Below, in pieces: positions 22,116-32,282 of a stretch of DNA of 64,000 nt. Positions within the stretch are counted from its first letter, which is position 1, and each line of letters opens with the position of its first letter. The stretch comes from Dryocosmus kuriphilus. Taxonomy: Eukaryota; Arthropoda; Insecta; Hymenoptera; Cynipidae. Both the position numbers and the translations under genes were made by a program. The stretch lies in the NCBI GenBank assembly GCA_038277395.1, contig CM076193.1:75162252-75226251 (forward strand), written 5' to 3'. The notes beneath the pieces were generated by a model. The model had not been told where the DNA came from. It was given only the letters and a program-made list of their open reading frames with translations, and did no database searches.

Positions 22116-23309
22116 ACGACAGCCGTTCACCATGTTTAGACCCACCGTTTTGGCAAAATAATAAGGAACTTTTTAAAAAAAGTATCATAACTGTTAAATT
22201 AAGTATTTTTAGAAGTATTTATCGCGGAAAATGTTAAAAATATTGGCTAAGCTTTTTATATTGATCTGTAAAAAATACGGGTTTCTCACTGTGTAAAAGT
22301 CTTACACTTAACTTACTTTTTCCGATCTTTGGGATGTTGGTGGACCTTAAACACTCCATATTGTTAAAATTTAATCCTTTTTGAGAAAGTATTTACAGAT
22401 TTTCGTCCTTTTTAATGACTATATAGTAACTTTATGTCGTTCTAAATATGAGTCTTTGAAAATCCCATATGTCACTTTATTGGAGCGGTTGCCATTTTGG
22501 CTACTCGCAATATATATCGAAAGTCGATATGTATATCGATATTCGTTAAGAAGGTTTAAATTTGTTGTTACTTGTCGAAATAAAAGATGAAAAGACATTG
22601 TTAACATTGGTGTAGGGTAAAGAATATATTTTACAGCTGGAAAAGGGGATGAGTGTGACTGAATGTATTTTCGTAAAAAGTTATTTGAATTTATTGTTTA
22701 AAAATTAATTAAAAATTGGAAATGGGGGGCTAGAGTTTACGACAGGGGGCCATCATACTTTGGTATAGGATAAAGGGTATATTTTACGTAAAAAGTTATT
22801 TAAATTTCTTGTTTAAAAATGAATTAAAAATTGTTTAAAAATTGCTTTTAAAAAATTTGTTTAATTATTCATCAATTATTTTTGAAGAATCGATATAGAG
22901 ATCGAGTTTCGATATATATTGCGAGTAGACAAGATGGCGACCGCTCCACTAAAGTGACACATGGGATTTTGAAAGCCTCATATTTAAAACGACAACTTAC
23001 TATATATAGTCATTAAAAAGGACGAAAATATGTAAATACTTTCTCAAAAAGGATGAAGTTTTAACAATATAGAGTGTTTAAGGTCTAGCAATATCCTAAA
23101 GATTGGAAAAAGTAAGTTAAATATAAGATTTTTACAAAGTGAGAAACCCATATTTGACAGATCAATATACAAAGCCTAGCCATTATTTTAAACATTTTCC
23201 GCGATAAATAGTTTTTAAAATACTTCATTTAAGAGTTATGATACTTTTTAAAAAAAGTTCCTTATTATTTTGCCAAAACGGGGGGTCTAAACATGTGAAC
23301 GGCTGTCGT
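22116..23309. mobile_element. Non-autonomous element with terminal inverted repeats of about 440 bp
   Basis: Starting ACGACAGCCGTTCAC on the left, the first 440 bp recur inverted at about 22,870-23,309. Matching landmarks include TTTTGGCAAAATAATAAGGA, TTTTCCGCGATAAATA and a GGAGCGGTCGCCAT-like word near the inner edge. The centre (22,560-22,870) holds a partial tandem repeat around TACGTAAAAAGTTATTT. No coding capacity and no clear target duplication. Confidence 0.75.
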
Positions 23310-24040
23310 GAAGTGAAGCGTTTTGTTGATAAAGATTTTTTGTTTTATAAGTATACATTAATTTCGTGTCAAATTCAGGCATTAAAAATTATTCTTACAA
23401 TATTGTACTCTTATAAGTTAGGGTCAATAAGGTAAGTGTGATAACGGGGTTAGTTTGATGAATAGAAAATTTGGAATGAAACACAAATTAGTTATTAACT
23501 TTTTTTTTGTTATAACATTAAGATTATATCTATAATTATTCTTTAAAAAAACGTGGTTTTCACTAGTTATTGCTTCAATCAATTATTTTCAAAGAAACTG
23601 AGATGCTTTTAGGAAACTCAAATTCGTAATTATGCCATCTGGAATTTGAATTTGAATTTTTTCTACTGAAAACACTTTTCATTGCATTTTATTGGAGAAC
23701 GAAAGAAGAGATATTTTCCGTGAATATCGGTTGATTTTCTGGAAATATTAAATTTTTATTATTTTTAATGAAAAATTATAACAGGGTAATTAAATATCAG
23801 ATTCACTGGTTTCACTAACTCCTCAAATGTCTCCAGCGGCAATGAAATGTAAAGCATTTTCATAGTATCTCAAAGTAACGAGGACTTTTGTTGTAGGTGA
23901 TACAGCATGATTCGTGAAACAATACGCAAGGAATGTAATAACTTTATATAAAATTCGTATGCAAAGAAAAGCGCTAAGAACCCAGCAAAAAAAAATAATT
24001 GATACGAATTGGGTCGAATTAGCATTTCTTGAATGCGTGT
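23310..24040. other. Unassigned AT-rich DNA
   Basis: No gene, RNA or named repeat is seen. The frames in this stretch are short and match nothing recognisable. Confidence 0.4.
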
Positions 24041-24582
24041 GAATCCCGTTTTGTGATTCGTTGAAACTGTCTGAAATGCATTGGGATGGATTTACGAAGC
24101 ATAAAACCAATTCGTATCAATACGTTGTCAAAGTCAACTCAAGAAAAAAAAAGTACACGTATCGAGACTCGATCCAGCAATTCTTCGCTCGTCAGCCTAG
24201 AGGGCTTCCCACTGAGACACCAGGCAACTTGGTATTAGATTTACAACAGAACCTTCAAATATCACGCGCTGGTTTGTCTCCTCGTACGAATTGGGGCAAA
24301 TTCAGTTGTGCCTTTTATTCACACGCTTTAGGACGCATTTAAAAAAGTTGGAGCGCTTGCGCGCTGACGAATTCACATGAATTGGAATTTGATTTCAAGT
24401 TGTTCGAATTGAAACGCAGTGGCAGACGCAGAAATAAATTCGTGCTGATGCATTGAATTGTATTCGCCGATCTTTAATTTGTGCGCTGTATTCGTACGTA
24501 TAGCTAGATACAAAACCAAATACCGTCTTCACGCATTCACACACTGGTTCAATTCGTCATTGTCGCATAACGGGATTCTCGG
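24041..24582 (-). repeat. SINE-like repeat with a tRNA-derived head
   Basis: On the minus strand from about 24,228 there is a box-A-like GTGTCTCAGTGGGAAGCC and, 40-odd bases later, a box-B-like GGATCGAGTCTCG (about 24,163-24,175). This is the spacing of a tRNA-derived RNA polymerase III promoter. ACGAATTG words are scattered on both sides, and GAATCCCGTT occurs inverted at both outer edges, so the tRNA head may be captured inside a MITE. It is not a functional tRNA: the stems are poorly paired. Confidence 0.45.
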
Positions 24583-24760
24583 AGCGTCTTATAGACCGGT
24601 AGCTAATGACATATTTAGGGGTCGTATTATCTAGTGGTTGCCGTTTTCACCATCGTGTTCTATGTGAAAAACAATTACATTAAGCCTATTTTCCAAGGGC
24701 CACGCGTGATACTATCTGCCATTTTGAAAGTTTAAAATGTTAGAATTTTCGCGAAATCAG

Positions 24761-25660
24761 AACAATTAACTGATGTATGCCGTATACTTTAATGCATTCT
24801 TTGTGTACTACTTTTCTACCTAAAACAACATGGCATCCAAATCCAAGTGATAGTAAGGGTTAATATACAAGGGTTAAAAGTTAATAAAAAAGTGGGGGAA
24901 AAAAAACAATTAACTAATGTATGCCGAAGAGAGTTTAGATTTTGTAGCCGTAGTCGAGGTTAAAAAAATTAGTGGCATACATTTTGCTGTGATACTACTA
25001 TTTGTTAATAATTTTTCAAATATAATCGAAAAGCCATAACTTAGAACAATTAACTAATGGATGCCTCTCCATATATGAGTAAACATTATTGAATACTATT
25101 GAAATACTTAATGTCAGACATTTTTTTCGGTTTTAAATTAGTGGCTTTTTTTGAGAACAATTAGCGAACATATGCCCTTGCGTTTTTTATTAATTTTATA
25201 CTAAAAAAATAACTAAGAGAAAAGTGTCATACATTTTAGATGTATACTAGGATAAGTAAACATATAATGAAACATCAATAAATAACAGAAAACAAGAGCA
25301 ATTAACTAATGTATGCCATTAAGTATAATTAATTAACTTATCGTTAAAATGCATATTTTCATTATGGCATACAATTCAAGGTAAGAGATTTTCGTAAACA
25401 ATATAATGAGCACATTGTAGAACAATTAACTAATGTATGCCATTATGTTTTTTATTATTTTTGTAATCAATAAGAGCCAAAATATTGAATGGCATATATT
25501 TTAGAGGTTTACTACTATAAATAAACAATTTATGAAGTTGCACCGAAAAAGGGGAACAATTTTGTATGCCACTACCTTTTTATATCTATTTTATTAATAA
25601 AATAAACAAAATCTTTAATGGCGGACATTTGAAAAAGGTATTTCTGATTGTTCCCGTCGA
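24761..25660. repeat. Tandem array of about 135-bp units, each with an inverted motif pair
   Basis: The word AACAATTAACTAATGTATGC or a close variant starts at 24,761, 24,905, 25,045, 25,156, 25,297, 25,421 and 25,555. Each unit then has, 50-75 bases on, a partner resembling GGCATACATTTT (for example near 24,973, 25,362 and 25,488). The TGTATGCC and GGCATACA parts can pair, so every unit could fold as a stem-loop. Sequence between the motifs is diverged. No ORF accounts for it. Confidence 0.75.
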
Positions 25661-25959
25661 TAATTTTACAATCACGAAATTACAAGTACGCATATTCGAA
25701 GAATACGAACTTTTAATAATTATAATATACGTATCAATATCTAAAAATCAAACAATATTCTATTTCGTATACCTACCAAGATACCTTATTATATATACGT
25801 ATATAGATTTCAGAAAAAGACATCGTTTTCAGTGACCTCTGAAATTAAAAAAAAAACTTATAAAAATCATTGCCAACGGTCGTTGGCGCAAGGGGAGAAA
25901 AAAAGATATAGTGCGCCAACGACATGCAGTATGTATATACAGAAATCGCATGGGTTTAG

Positions 25960-26400
25960 GTCACATGATCACAGCCGTCACTGGTAAACAAGCCAAGTAA
26001 TAATTCTCTATTTTGTAAATCACACAAAATGAACTCACAATATTCGATTTATTTATGATTCTGAAACCCTTACCTTTGATTCTTTTATACTTTAGTTCTC
26101 CATAATTATCATGGGAAGTCGCAATAACGATTTCAAAGTCAACATCTCCATTCTACTATCTTCGACTTGACTGATTTCACTTGAATTTTTCTGGCAATGA
26201 AAGTTTGTTGGGACACCTTGCTTTTATCGCGGTCGGTAAAATAATGAAAAAAAACTTCCCTACCGACTTCTGGTTTCTTATTATAGACCGATCGTAGACT
26301 TGGCTGATTTCACGTGAATCTTTATGGTAATGCAGTATTTTTGGGATGCTTTTTTTTATCGCGGTCGGTAAAATAATGAAAAAATAGTACATTGTGCACC
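25960..26400. repeat. Dispersed repeat, inverted relative to a copy at 56.0-56.35 kb
   Basis: About 25,965-26,175 matches the reverse complement of about 56,120-56,345 (shared words CACATGATCACAGCCGTCAC and CTTACCTTTGATTCTTTTAT). Within it TATCGCGGTCGGTAAAATAA occurs twice (26,226 and 26,357) in tandem units of about 130-160 bp. A further partial match with TGACTTGTGCTTTTT lies at 26,655. The family is not identified. Confidence 0.7.
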
Positions 26401-26543
26401 GAGAGCGAACACGGGCGTTTGCGTGCCGCGTATGAAGCTAAACACTCGAGGCGATGCTGAGGTGCTCAACTATATACAAGGCGCAAACGACCGTTCTCGC
26501 TCAAGGTTCACATACTATTTTCTTCAGAAGCGTAGCGAAACAA

Positions 26544-26615
26544 GTAAGTTTCCATCCGCTTCGTACGAACCGGCAATCGCTTAGTTTCCGTCGTAGGAAG
26601 CGGATGGAAACTTAC
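26544..26615. repeat. Near-perfect hairpin, 24-bp arms
   Basis: GTAAGTTTCCATCCGCTTCG (left arm, continuing TACG) pairs with the segment at 26,592-26,615 with a single mismatch, around a 24-nt loop. It could be a small RNA precursor or a MITE remnant. Confidence 0.8.
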
Positions 26616-26801
26616 GAGTTTAGCTCCGCTGTTGAAGAAAAAAACTTCTTAACTGACTTGTGCTTTTTTATTATCGACTTAAAATATTTAACGAAAATCA
26701 TTTTCTTTGTACAAGATAATAACGTCTGTAAATCAAGCGATAAAACATAACTGTGATCTCTATTTTTCCAAAAAAAATATCCAAATCTCCCCAAAAAACA
26801 T

Positions 26802-27955
26802 TCCAAATGTAAATTTTGGAGGGGAGAATTACGTTTCCGTATAAATTCACAACAAAAAAAACCACATCTTGCGCATTCGCTTAGTTGAGAGGTGTCAGTG
26901 GGCAATACTTGGCAATTCCTGTGTAATAAGTCGTTCGATTTACGAGTCCTTTCTGTCGTTTAGTTTCAGTCTTCCTGGACTTCGAGTCACTCCCCTGCCC
27001 GCTTTTATAAACAACAACTTCCATTATTAAATATCATTGAAAATAAAATGAAATGAATCTATATGGACGAATCTAAACATGGATCCAAAATATTATTGTG
27101 AATTCTGGTATCAAGCACAAATGAAATTAATAAGTTAAAGTTTTTTCATGTACTCATTTTTTTTAACGCATAACTTCAAATGAAATTCATGGCATTATAT
27201 TCAAGAGAGTAAGGGGTGGAAAGGGGTGGAGCTCTCTTTTTTGCAATATTCGAATCGAATGAAGCGCATACATTATAATGAATTCTAGCGTCTAGCACAA
27301 ATAAAATGTATAAGCCTACATTTTGCGGTTATAATTACATTTTTAGCCCAGTTATTAAAATACAATAAGGTCTTTATATTCAGGAGAGCAAGGGGTGGAA
27401 AGGGGTGGAGGTCTCTTTATTCAAATATTTTAACAAAGAGCATATTTTGGAATACAATCATCGATTGATTCATGCTTTTCAACTGAAGATTTATGTATTT
27501 GAGTGTAAGATATACAAATATAAAAAATTGTATGCTCCACTTCTTTTTAAAATTGAACAAAAAATGATGTTACATTGTATATAATTGCGTAGAAGTAGAG
27601 GTCTATATGCTAATGCCGTCCACCGAAAATGAAAAAGCCATAATAACAGGAAGCAAGAGGTGGAAAGAGGTGGAGCTTCCGAAAAACGTCGAAAATGAAA
27701 AATAATCAAACACAGTGTATATTATGTTCTTTTACCACTTATAAAAGCGAGCAGGGGAGTGACTCGAAATTCCTAGTCCAGGAAGACTGAAACTAAACGA
27801 CAGAAAAGACTCGTACATCGAACGACTTATTACACAGGAATTGCCAAATATTGCCCACTGACACCTCTCAACTAAGCGAATGCGCAAGTTTTGGTTTTTT
27901 GTTGATGTGACTTTATACGGAAACGTAATTCTCCCCTCCCAAATTTACATTTGGA
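26802..27955. mobile_element. Non-autonomous element with TIRs of about 215 bp
   Basis: TCCAAATGTAAATTT at 26,802 and its complement ending at 27,955 open inverted repeats that extend to about 27,013 and 27,738. They share GGGGAGAATTACGTTTCCGT and GAGGTGTCAGTGGGCAATA. The interior has three units, each ending in a G-rich AAGGGGTGGAAAGGGGTGGA block or variant (about 27,211, 27,387 and 27,653). No coding sequence and no clear target duplication. Confidence 0.75.
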
Positions 27956-28149
27956 GGAAGTTGAAGAGTTATTTTTTCGTTAAATTCTTTATTATATTAC
28001 ATAAAAAACAAATTTTTTACTCGAAGAAGATTACAAAAGATTAAATTTAAGGCAAAAATTAAATATTTTGACGAGCTAAAAATTGAACAACGTACATTAC
28101 ACTTTCAATCACTTACTGTTAATAACGTTTCTCTGATTCTAAAATTTGT

Positions 28150-29459
28150 TGACTAATTTATCTATGATTTTACCTGATCTTAAGGCCTTTCCAAAACTCG
28201 ACCACTGTTGAAAATTGCGAATGTGATTTACATTTTTTTAATGCCACAAGAGATGCTGAGAAGCGTGTTGCCAATCTGAATAACCTTCTGCTGTCAATGG
28301 TACACATGAATCTTTACGAAAAATTTTACAATGAAAACAAAAATTCTGTTAGTAGAAACCAAATACAATAAACAATTTCTTTTGCATGACTCACCTTTTG
28401 CCATACTATGTGTGTAATAAATATTACAAAATGATTTTCCTGACGAGTCTGAAGGGAAAGTTTTCTTTTTTACTGCTGATGTCTTGATCTCTACGAGAAA
28501 TTGAATTTGATTTCACAATGGCACTGGCCGACAGGCAGGATGTTCGCTTAAAATATAAGTGCAGTCATTAATTTTGTATTCTTGAAAGAGATTTTCTTCA
28601 CAGTTATTATTTTCAATATTCTTTTCTTTTTCACTTTTATTCTGAAAAAATAAGGAATTTTATTGTAAAGTAAATTCTGGACATATAATTATGATTAGAA
28701 AATTACCAATTAAGGAATGCATTACACGGAAAGAAATTCTTAGTCAGTTTTTAAAACTCAACAATTAGTTGATATAATACGAATTTCGTATTCGTAACAA
28801 ATAATATTGCACAGTTAAATAAAATATTTATTCTATTATTTATATTCTTATTTGTCATAGATAAAAAATGAATGAGCCTGCAGTTCGAATAAGTTACAAA
28901 GCCCTTTCGTCCAATTAGAATTATTCGCATCCATGACATATATCTTACTGCAAAATGAATCGGATGTTCATAAATAACAACAGAATTGAATAAAACAAGA
29001 TTTATTTAAATTGAATAAAAACTATAATACTTAAATTTAAAAAATATTTGTTTAATCCTATATATCAAAGAAATTATATGTTTGAGTTTAGCAACGAATT
29101 TTTTTGATTTACATAAATTTTGTATTAAACAAATCAAATTTAAAATGAAAGAAATTAAATTACGAAAAAAATCAAGATTTAAAAAACTCCGTTAACGTAC
29201 AATTTTCAAATATAATGTATAATTAAGTTCTTGTTGAAAAAAAGATTTTTTTTGAATTTTTAAATTACAAAGAAAATTTTTTTTATAGCTAACAAAGTGT
29301 ATTCAGACAAACATATATGAGTGTTGTGTCTTATTTTGCGAATTCGGAAAAGTGCAGGTAACTTATTCTATCTGCACATGCATATATTTGAATTTGGAGG
29401 GCAGAACTAAGTACCTCAGCCACAGTAGCGTAGCCATGGGGATGGGTAGTGGGATAAAG

Positions 29460-29490
<31 letters not shown>

Positions 29491-29885
29491 TGTCAGTCCC
29501 TGTACACTCGCAAATTTTATTCTATTTGTGGCTTAATTTCCTTTTCCTCATTAACATTTTATTCAGTTTCTTGAAGCTCTTGAACTTTTTGAATTTGGTC
29601 AATTTCCTTCATTTCTTCAATTTCATCCACTTGCCCTTCTTTGAGATTTCTTACGTCCATTTTCGCTTTTTTCCTTGGAAAGACTGCCTGCCTATTCCTT
29701 CTTGTATATTCAAAGACATGGTCTCTGTAGATGCACATGTTCTTTCATTTTCTTCATCAAAATGTGCCGCACTACGTACTTATTCATGGAACCAGTTTCT
29801 TTTTCTAGAATTGAATCCTTTTCACCCTTCCGCTTTCTGCACTGAGCGCCAGAAAAGCGCGGCGTTTTTCTATTGGACATCTGAA
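28150..29885 (-). pseudogene. N-terminal fragment of a TTF-type (ZMYM1-like) hAT transposase
   Basis: Minus-strand pieces in order: about 29,883-29,700 with SGAQCRKRKGEK and a basic/helical stretch, typical of the N-terminus of ZMYM1-like hAT proteins; about 28,650-28,395 with YILSEHPACRP and FCNIYYTHSMAK; then, after a small intron (28,312-28,394, GTGAGT donor, AG acceptor), 28,311-28,150 with LTAEGYSDWQHASQHL, the TTF-type zinc-finger signature. Stop codons follow ACRPVPL and the LLWH segment. The catalytic core and dimerisation domain are missing, the next thing downstream being the TIR element ending at 27,955. The family is recognised from motif order. Confidence 0.6.
29460..29486. repeat. 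Poly-C run
   Basis: Twenty-seven consecutive C, preceded by CACAGTAGCGTAGCC. The proline-rich 210-codon plus-strand frame across it is opposite the hAT relic and is not considered a gene. Its length may be unreliable in the assembly. Confidence 0.9.
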
Positions 29886-30133
29886 ATTGACGAGAAAATG
29901 AATATCAAGTTCGTAATTGACAGGCTTTGTATTTTTCTTTCTATGATTAAAGTTACTTTTACATTACGAATAATCAATGTGTAAAAAATTGTGGGAAAAT
30001 TATAATCTTTCTAAAAAAAGTATTTTCGTAAACTTTTCGCAATTTTTTTAAATCATAAAAGTTATAAATACAATACTTTTGTCATTATTAAAAAATAATA
30101 TTACCCTTTATTAAGAATAAGATGTTAGGTTTT

Positions 30134-31771
30134 TTGTGTGATGATGTTAGGATTTGTCGATCTACTAGTCTGTTATTGTGTTTATATTTTCTTTATTAGA
30201 CTTTCGACCAACGAAGCCGGGCCTCTTCAGATAAAAATTATACTATAAATGGATGATTACAGTAGTAGCGGAGTCTAAAACAAGGATTAAGAAATAAGGA
30301 AAATATTAACGATGAGCATGACGGAAAAGTTATAGTACTTACTAGTACTTACTATAGTACTTATTGATTTTTCCTTATAGGTTAGGTTACATATAAACGT
30401 TGTGTTGCAAAGAGAATTTTGAAATTGTGTCGTTTATTATTATTGTGTCGTTTTTAATTTATGATTGATATACTACTTTTCATTTCATTATTTTAAGAAT
30501 AAAAACAATCAAAATTTGCACGATTTTCATATCATCCGCCAATTTATATACATGATTAATAAACTAACACGGTGTCATCCAATAGAAAGGCACAAGATAT
30601 ATGCGTATATTCACTACTCCGATTCAGTGTGCTCATATTGGAAACTCGGGTACCTCCCCACACTAATGCACGCCGTGTCCGTGTGAGATGAGCGGGAAGG
30701 AACGGTGGCACGCGCCGAATTCCTTCGTTCCTCGTCGCTCTCATCTATTAGAGCGGTGCGTCCGACTTCCCCCGTCGGTCGGCCGCCACGCTTTGGTATT
30801 TCCATTGTCGCGTTTCCGAGTCTTTTTAGAGTTTTAGACTTTCAGAGCGCGAAGAGAAATGTTTCCCATCCCAGCGTCGCGGGTTTGATTCTCGCCTCGG
30901 GCAAAATGCTTTTTTTTCTCAGTTTATTAAAATTATTGCTTATAATTTTTTTCATCTTTAAGGGCATGTTTTTCGGTGAAAAAATTTTTTTATCGATTTT
31001 TAATTTTGATTTTTAATTTTTTTCTGAATTCAAAAAGAGTTTTTTTTTTTTTAAAACTTTTTGTTGTGTTTAATGGGTGGAAAATTTTGTATTTTTAACA
31101 TTTTCATTGAGCTTGAGGAGAAGAAGTATCGTTTTCAATTTCTTTTTTAAATTAGAAGAGAGTTCTTTAAATTCTTAACCATTTGCGTGGTTTTCCCAAT
31201 CTTTCTTGGTTGCATATTCAACTATTTTTAGCTGAAAAGTAATCTTTTTTTTTTTGTTAAACAGTCAATTATATTACATGTATATAATTTCATTAATATA
31301 AATGATTAGTTATTTTGGTCATACGTTCATATAATAAATGTTAAATTTGACTTTTATATATATATTAATAAATAATATTAAAAATTCATTTAATTATATA
31401 AATATAAATTATTCTTAATTTAAAATAATTGGAAGGAATCTCTTTCAAATTAAAATTATTAATTTATCATATCGATATGGAGGATAAGATCGTCGAAAAA
31501 TAATAATTATATTTCTTATTATTAAAATTGTAATATAAAATAAAAATTTTATATTAAAATTTTACATTATTTCATATTATAATTCTGTAGTAAATCCTGA
31601 AATTAATTCAGATTCTCCTTCTGCTAAATCAAATGGTGTCCAATTTAATTCTGCTAAATTATATTAAAAGCAGTCTTTTTAGACTTTCAGAGCACGAAGA
31701 GAAATGTTTCCCATGCAAGCGTCGCGGGTTTGATTGTAGCCTCGGGCAAAAGTTTTTTTTTCTCAGTTTTT
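30134..31771 (+). repeat. Left arm of the 13.2-kb palindrome
   Basis: From TTGTGTGATGATGTTAGG inward, this arm recurs inverted at 41,655-43,303. Shared landmarks include ATCTACTAGTCTGTTATTGT, GAGCGGTGCGTCCGACTTCC and GTCGCGGGTTTGAT (twice). The arms differ by small changes and by unmatched inserts at 30,430-30,615 on this side and 42,870-43,015 on the other. It carries NUMT copy A and two copies of a 110-bp box containing a pol III box-B-like GGGTTTGATTCTC. Confidence 0.85.
31400..31685 (-). pseudogene. NUMT copy A: mitochondrial ND1 fragment
   Basis: Read on the minus strand with TGA as Trp, it gives an ND1-like PFDLAEG, then SELISGF, a gap of about 90 bp relative to NUMT copies C and D, then YPPYRYDKL and LIWKRFLP. 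It contains in-frame stops. It is the inverted partner of copy B at 41,770-42,060 and shares the same internal deletion. Confidence 0.75.
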
Positions 31772-32282
31772 AATACGATTGAATGACAACGCAAACGCTT
31801 GAATCATTTTCAATCGTAAACCAACATACTGGACTACTTGTATTGACTTTGTGTCAACGATTTGCGTAAAATTTATATAAACCTTTTTCCTGATATCGAT
31901 GCAAAGTTCATGGAAACGGAAATTTATGTAAATTTGAAATAAACTTCATGTAAATTTCACGCAAACATCATGTAATTTTTACGTAAATCATTTACTACTT
32001 ACGCTGCTTCCGAGGAAATACCTTGTTAAAATACGAAGAGTTACGAGGGATAATAAAACATGTAGTGTTTTGGGCCATAACATACAACATTAATTTAAAC
32101 ATTAATTTATTACGACCCAAAGGTGGAAAAAGCCTCGAAGGCATAAAAAAAAACTACCAAAAATAAAGAAATATTTTTAAAATATTTACAAAAGTAACAT
32201 TAAGATTAAACTAAAAATACAAAGAAACGAAAGTAATAACTAAACTTTTTTCTTCGCGCGTAACACAAACAGAAGCACTCAT
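31772..32282. other. Palindrome interior, non-coding
   Basis: AT-rich DNA between the left arm and the hAT gene. It contains repeated GTAAATTT-like words at 31,870-31,990. No gene is recognised. Confidence 0.4.

Noticed and set aside
24150..24245. Functional tRNA gene
   Set aside because: Box A and box B words are present, but acceptor and anticodon stems do not pair; treated as a SINE-like head.
24761..25660. CRISPR-like array of repeated 20-mers
   Set aside because: Spacing of 111-144 bp, diverging motifs, paired inverted words and clearly eukaryotic context. It is a degenerate tandem repeat.
29352..29984. 210-codon plus-strand ORF with a proline run
   Set aside because: It spans a poly-C tract and is antisense to the recognisable ZMYM1-like hAT fragment; no domain is seen.
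30705..31016. ORF at 30,705 and its mirror at 42,482
   Set aside because: Both are the same palindrome-arm sequence; repetition explains the apparent conservation.
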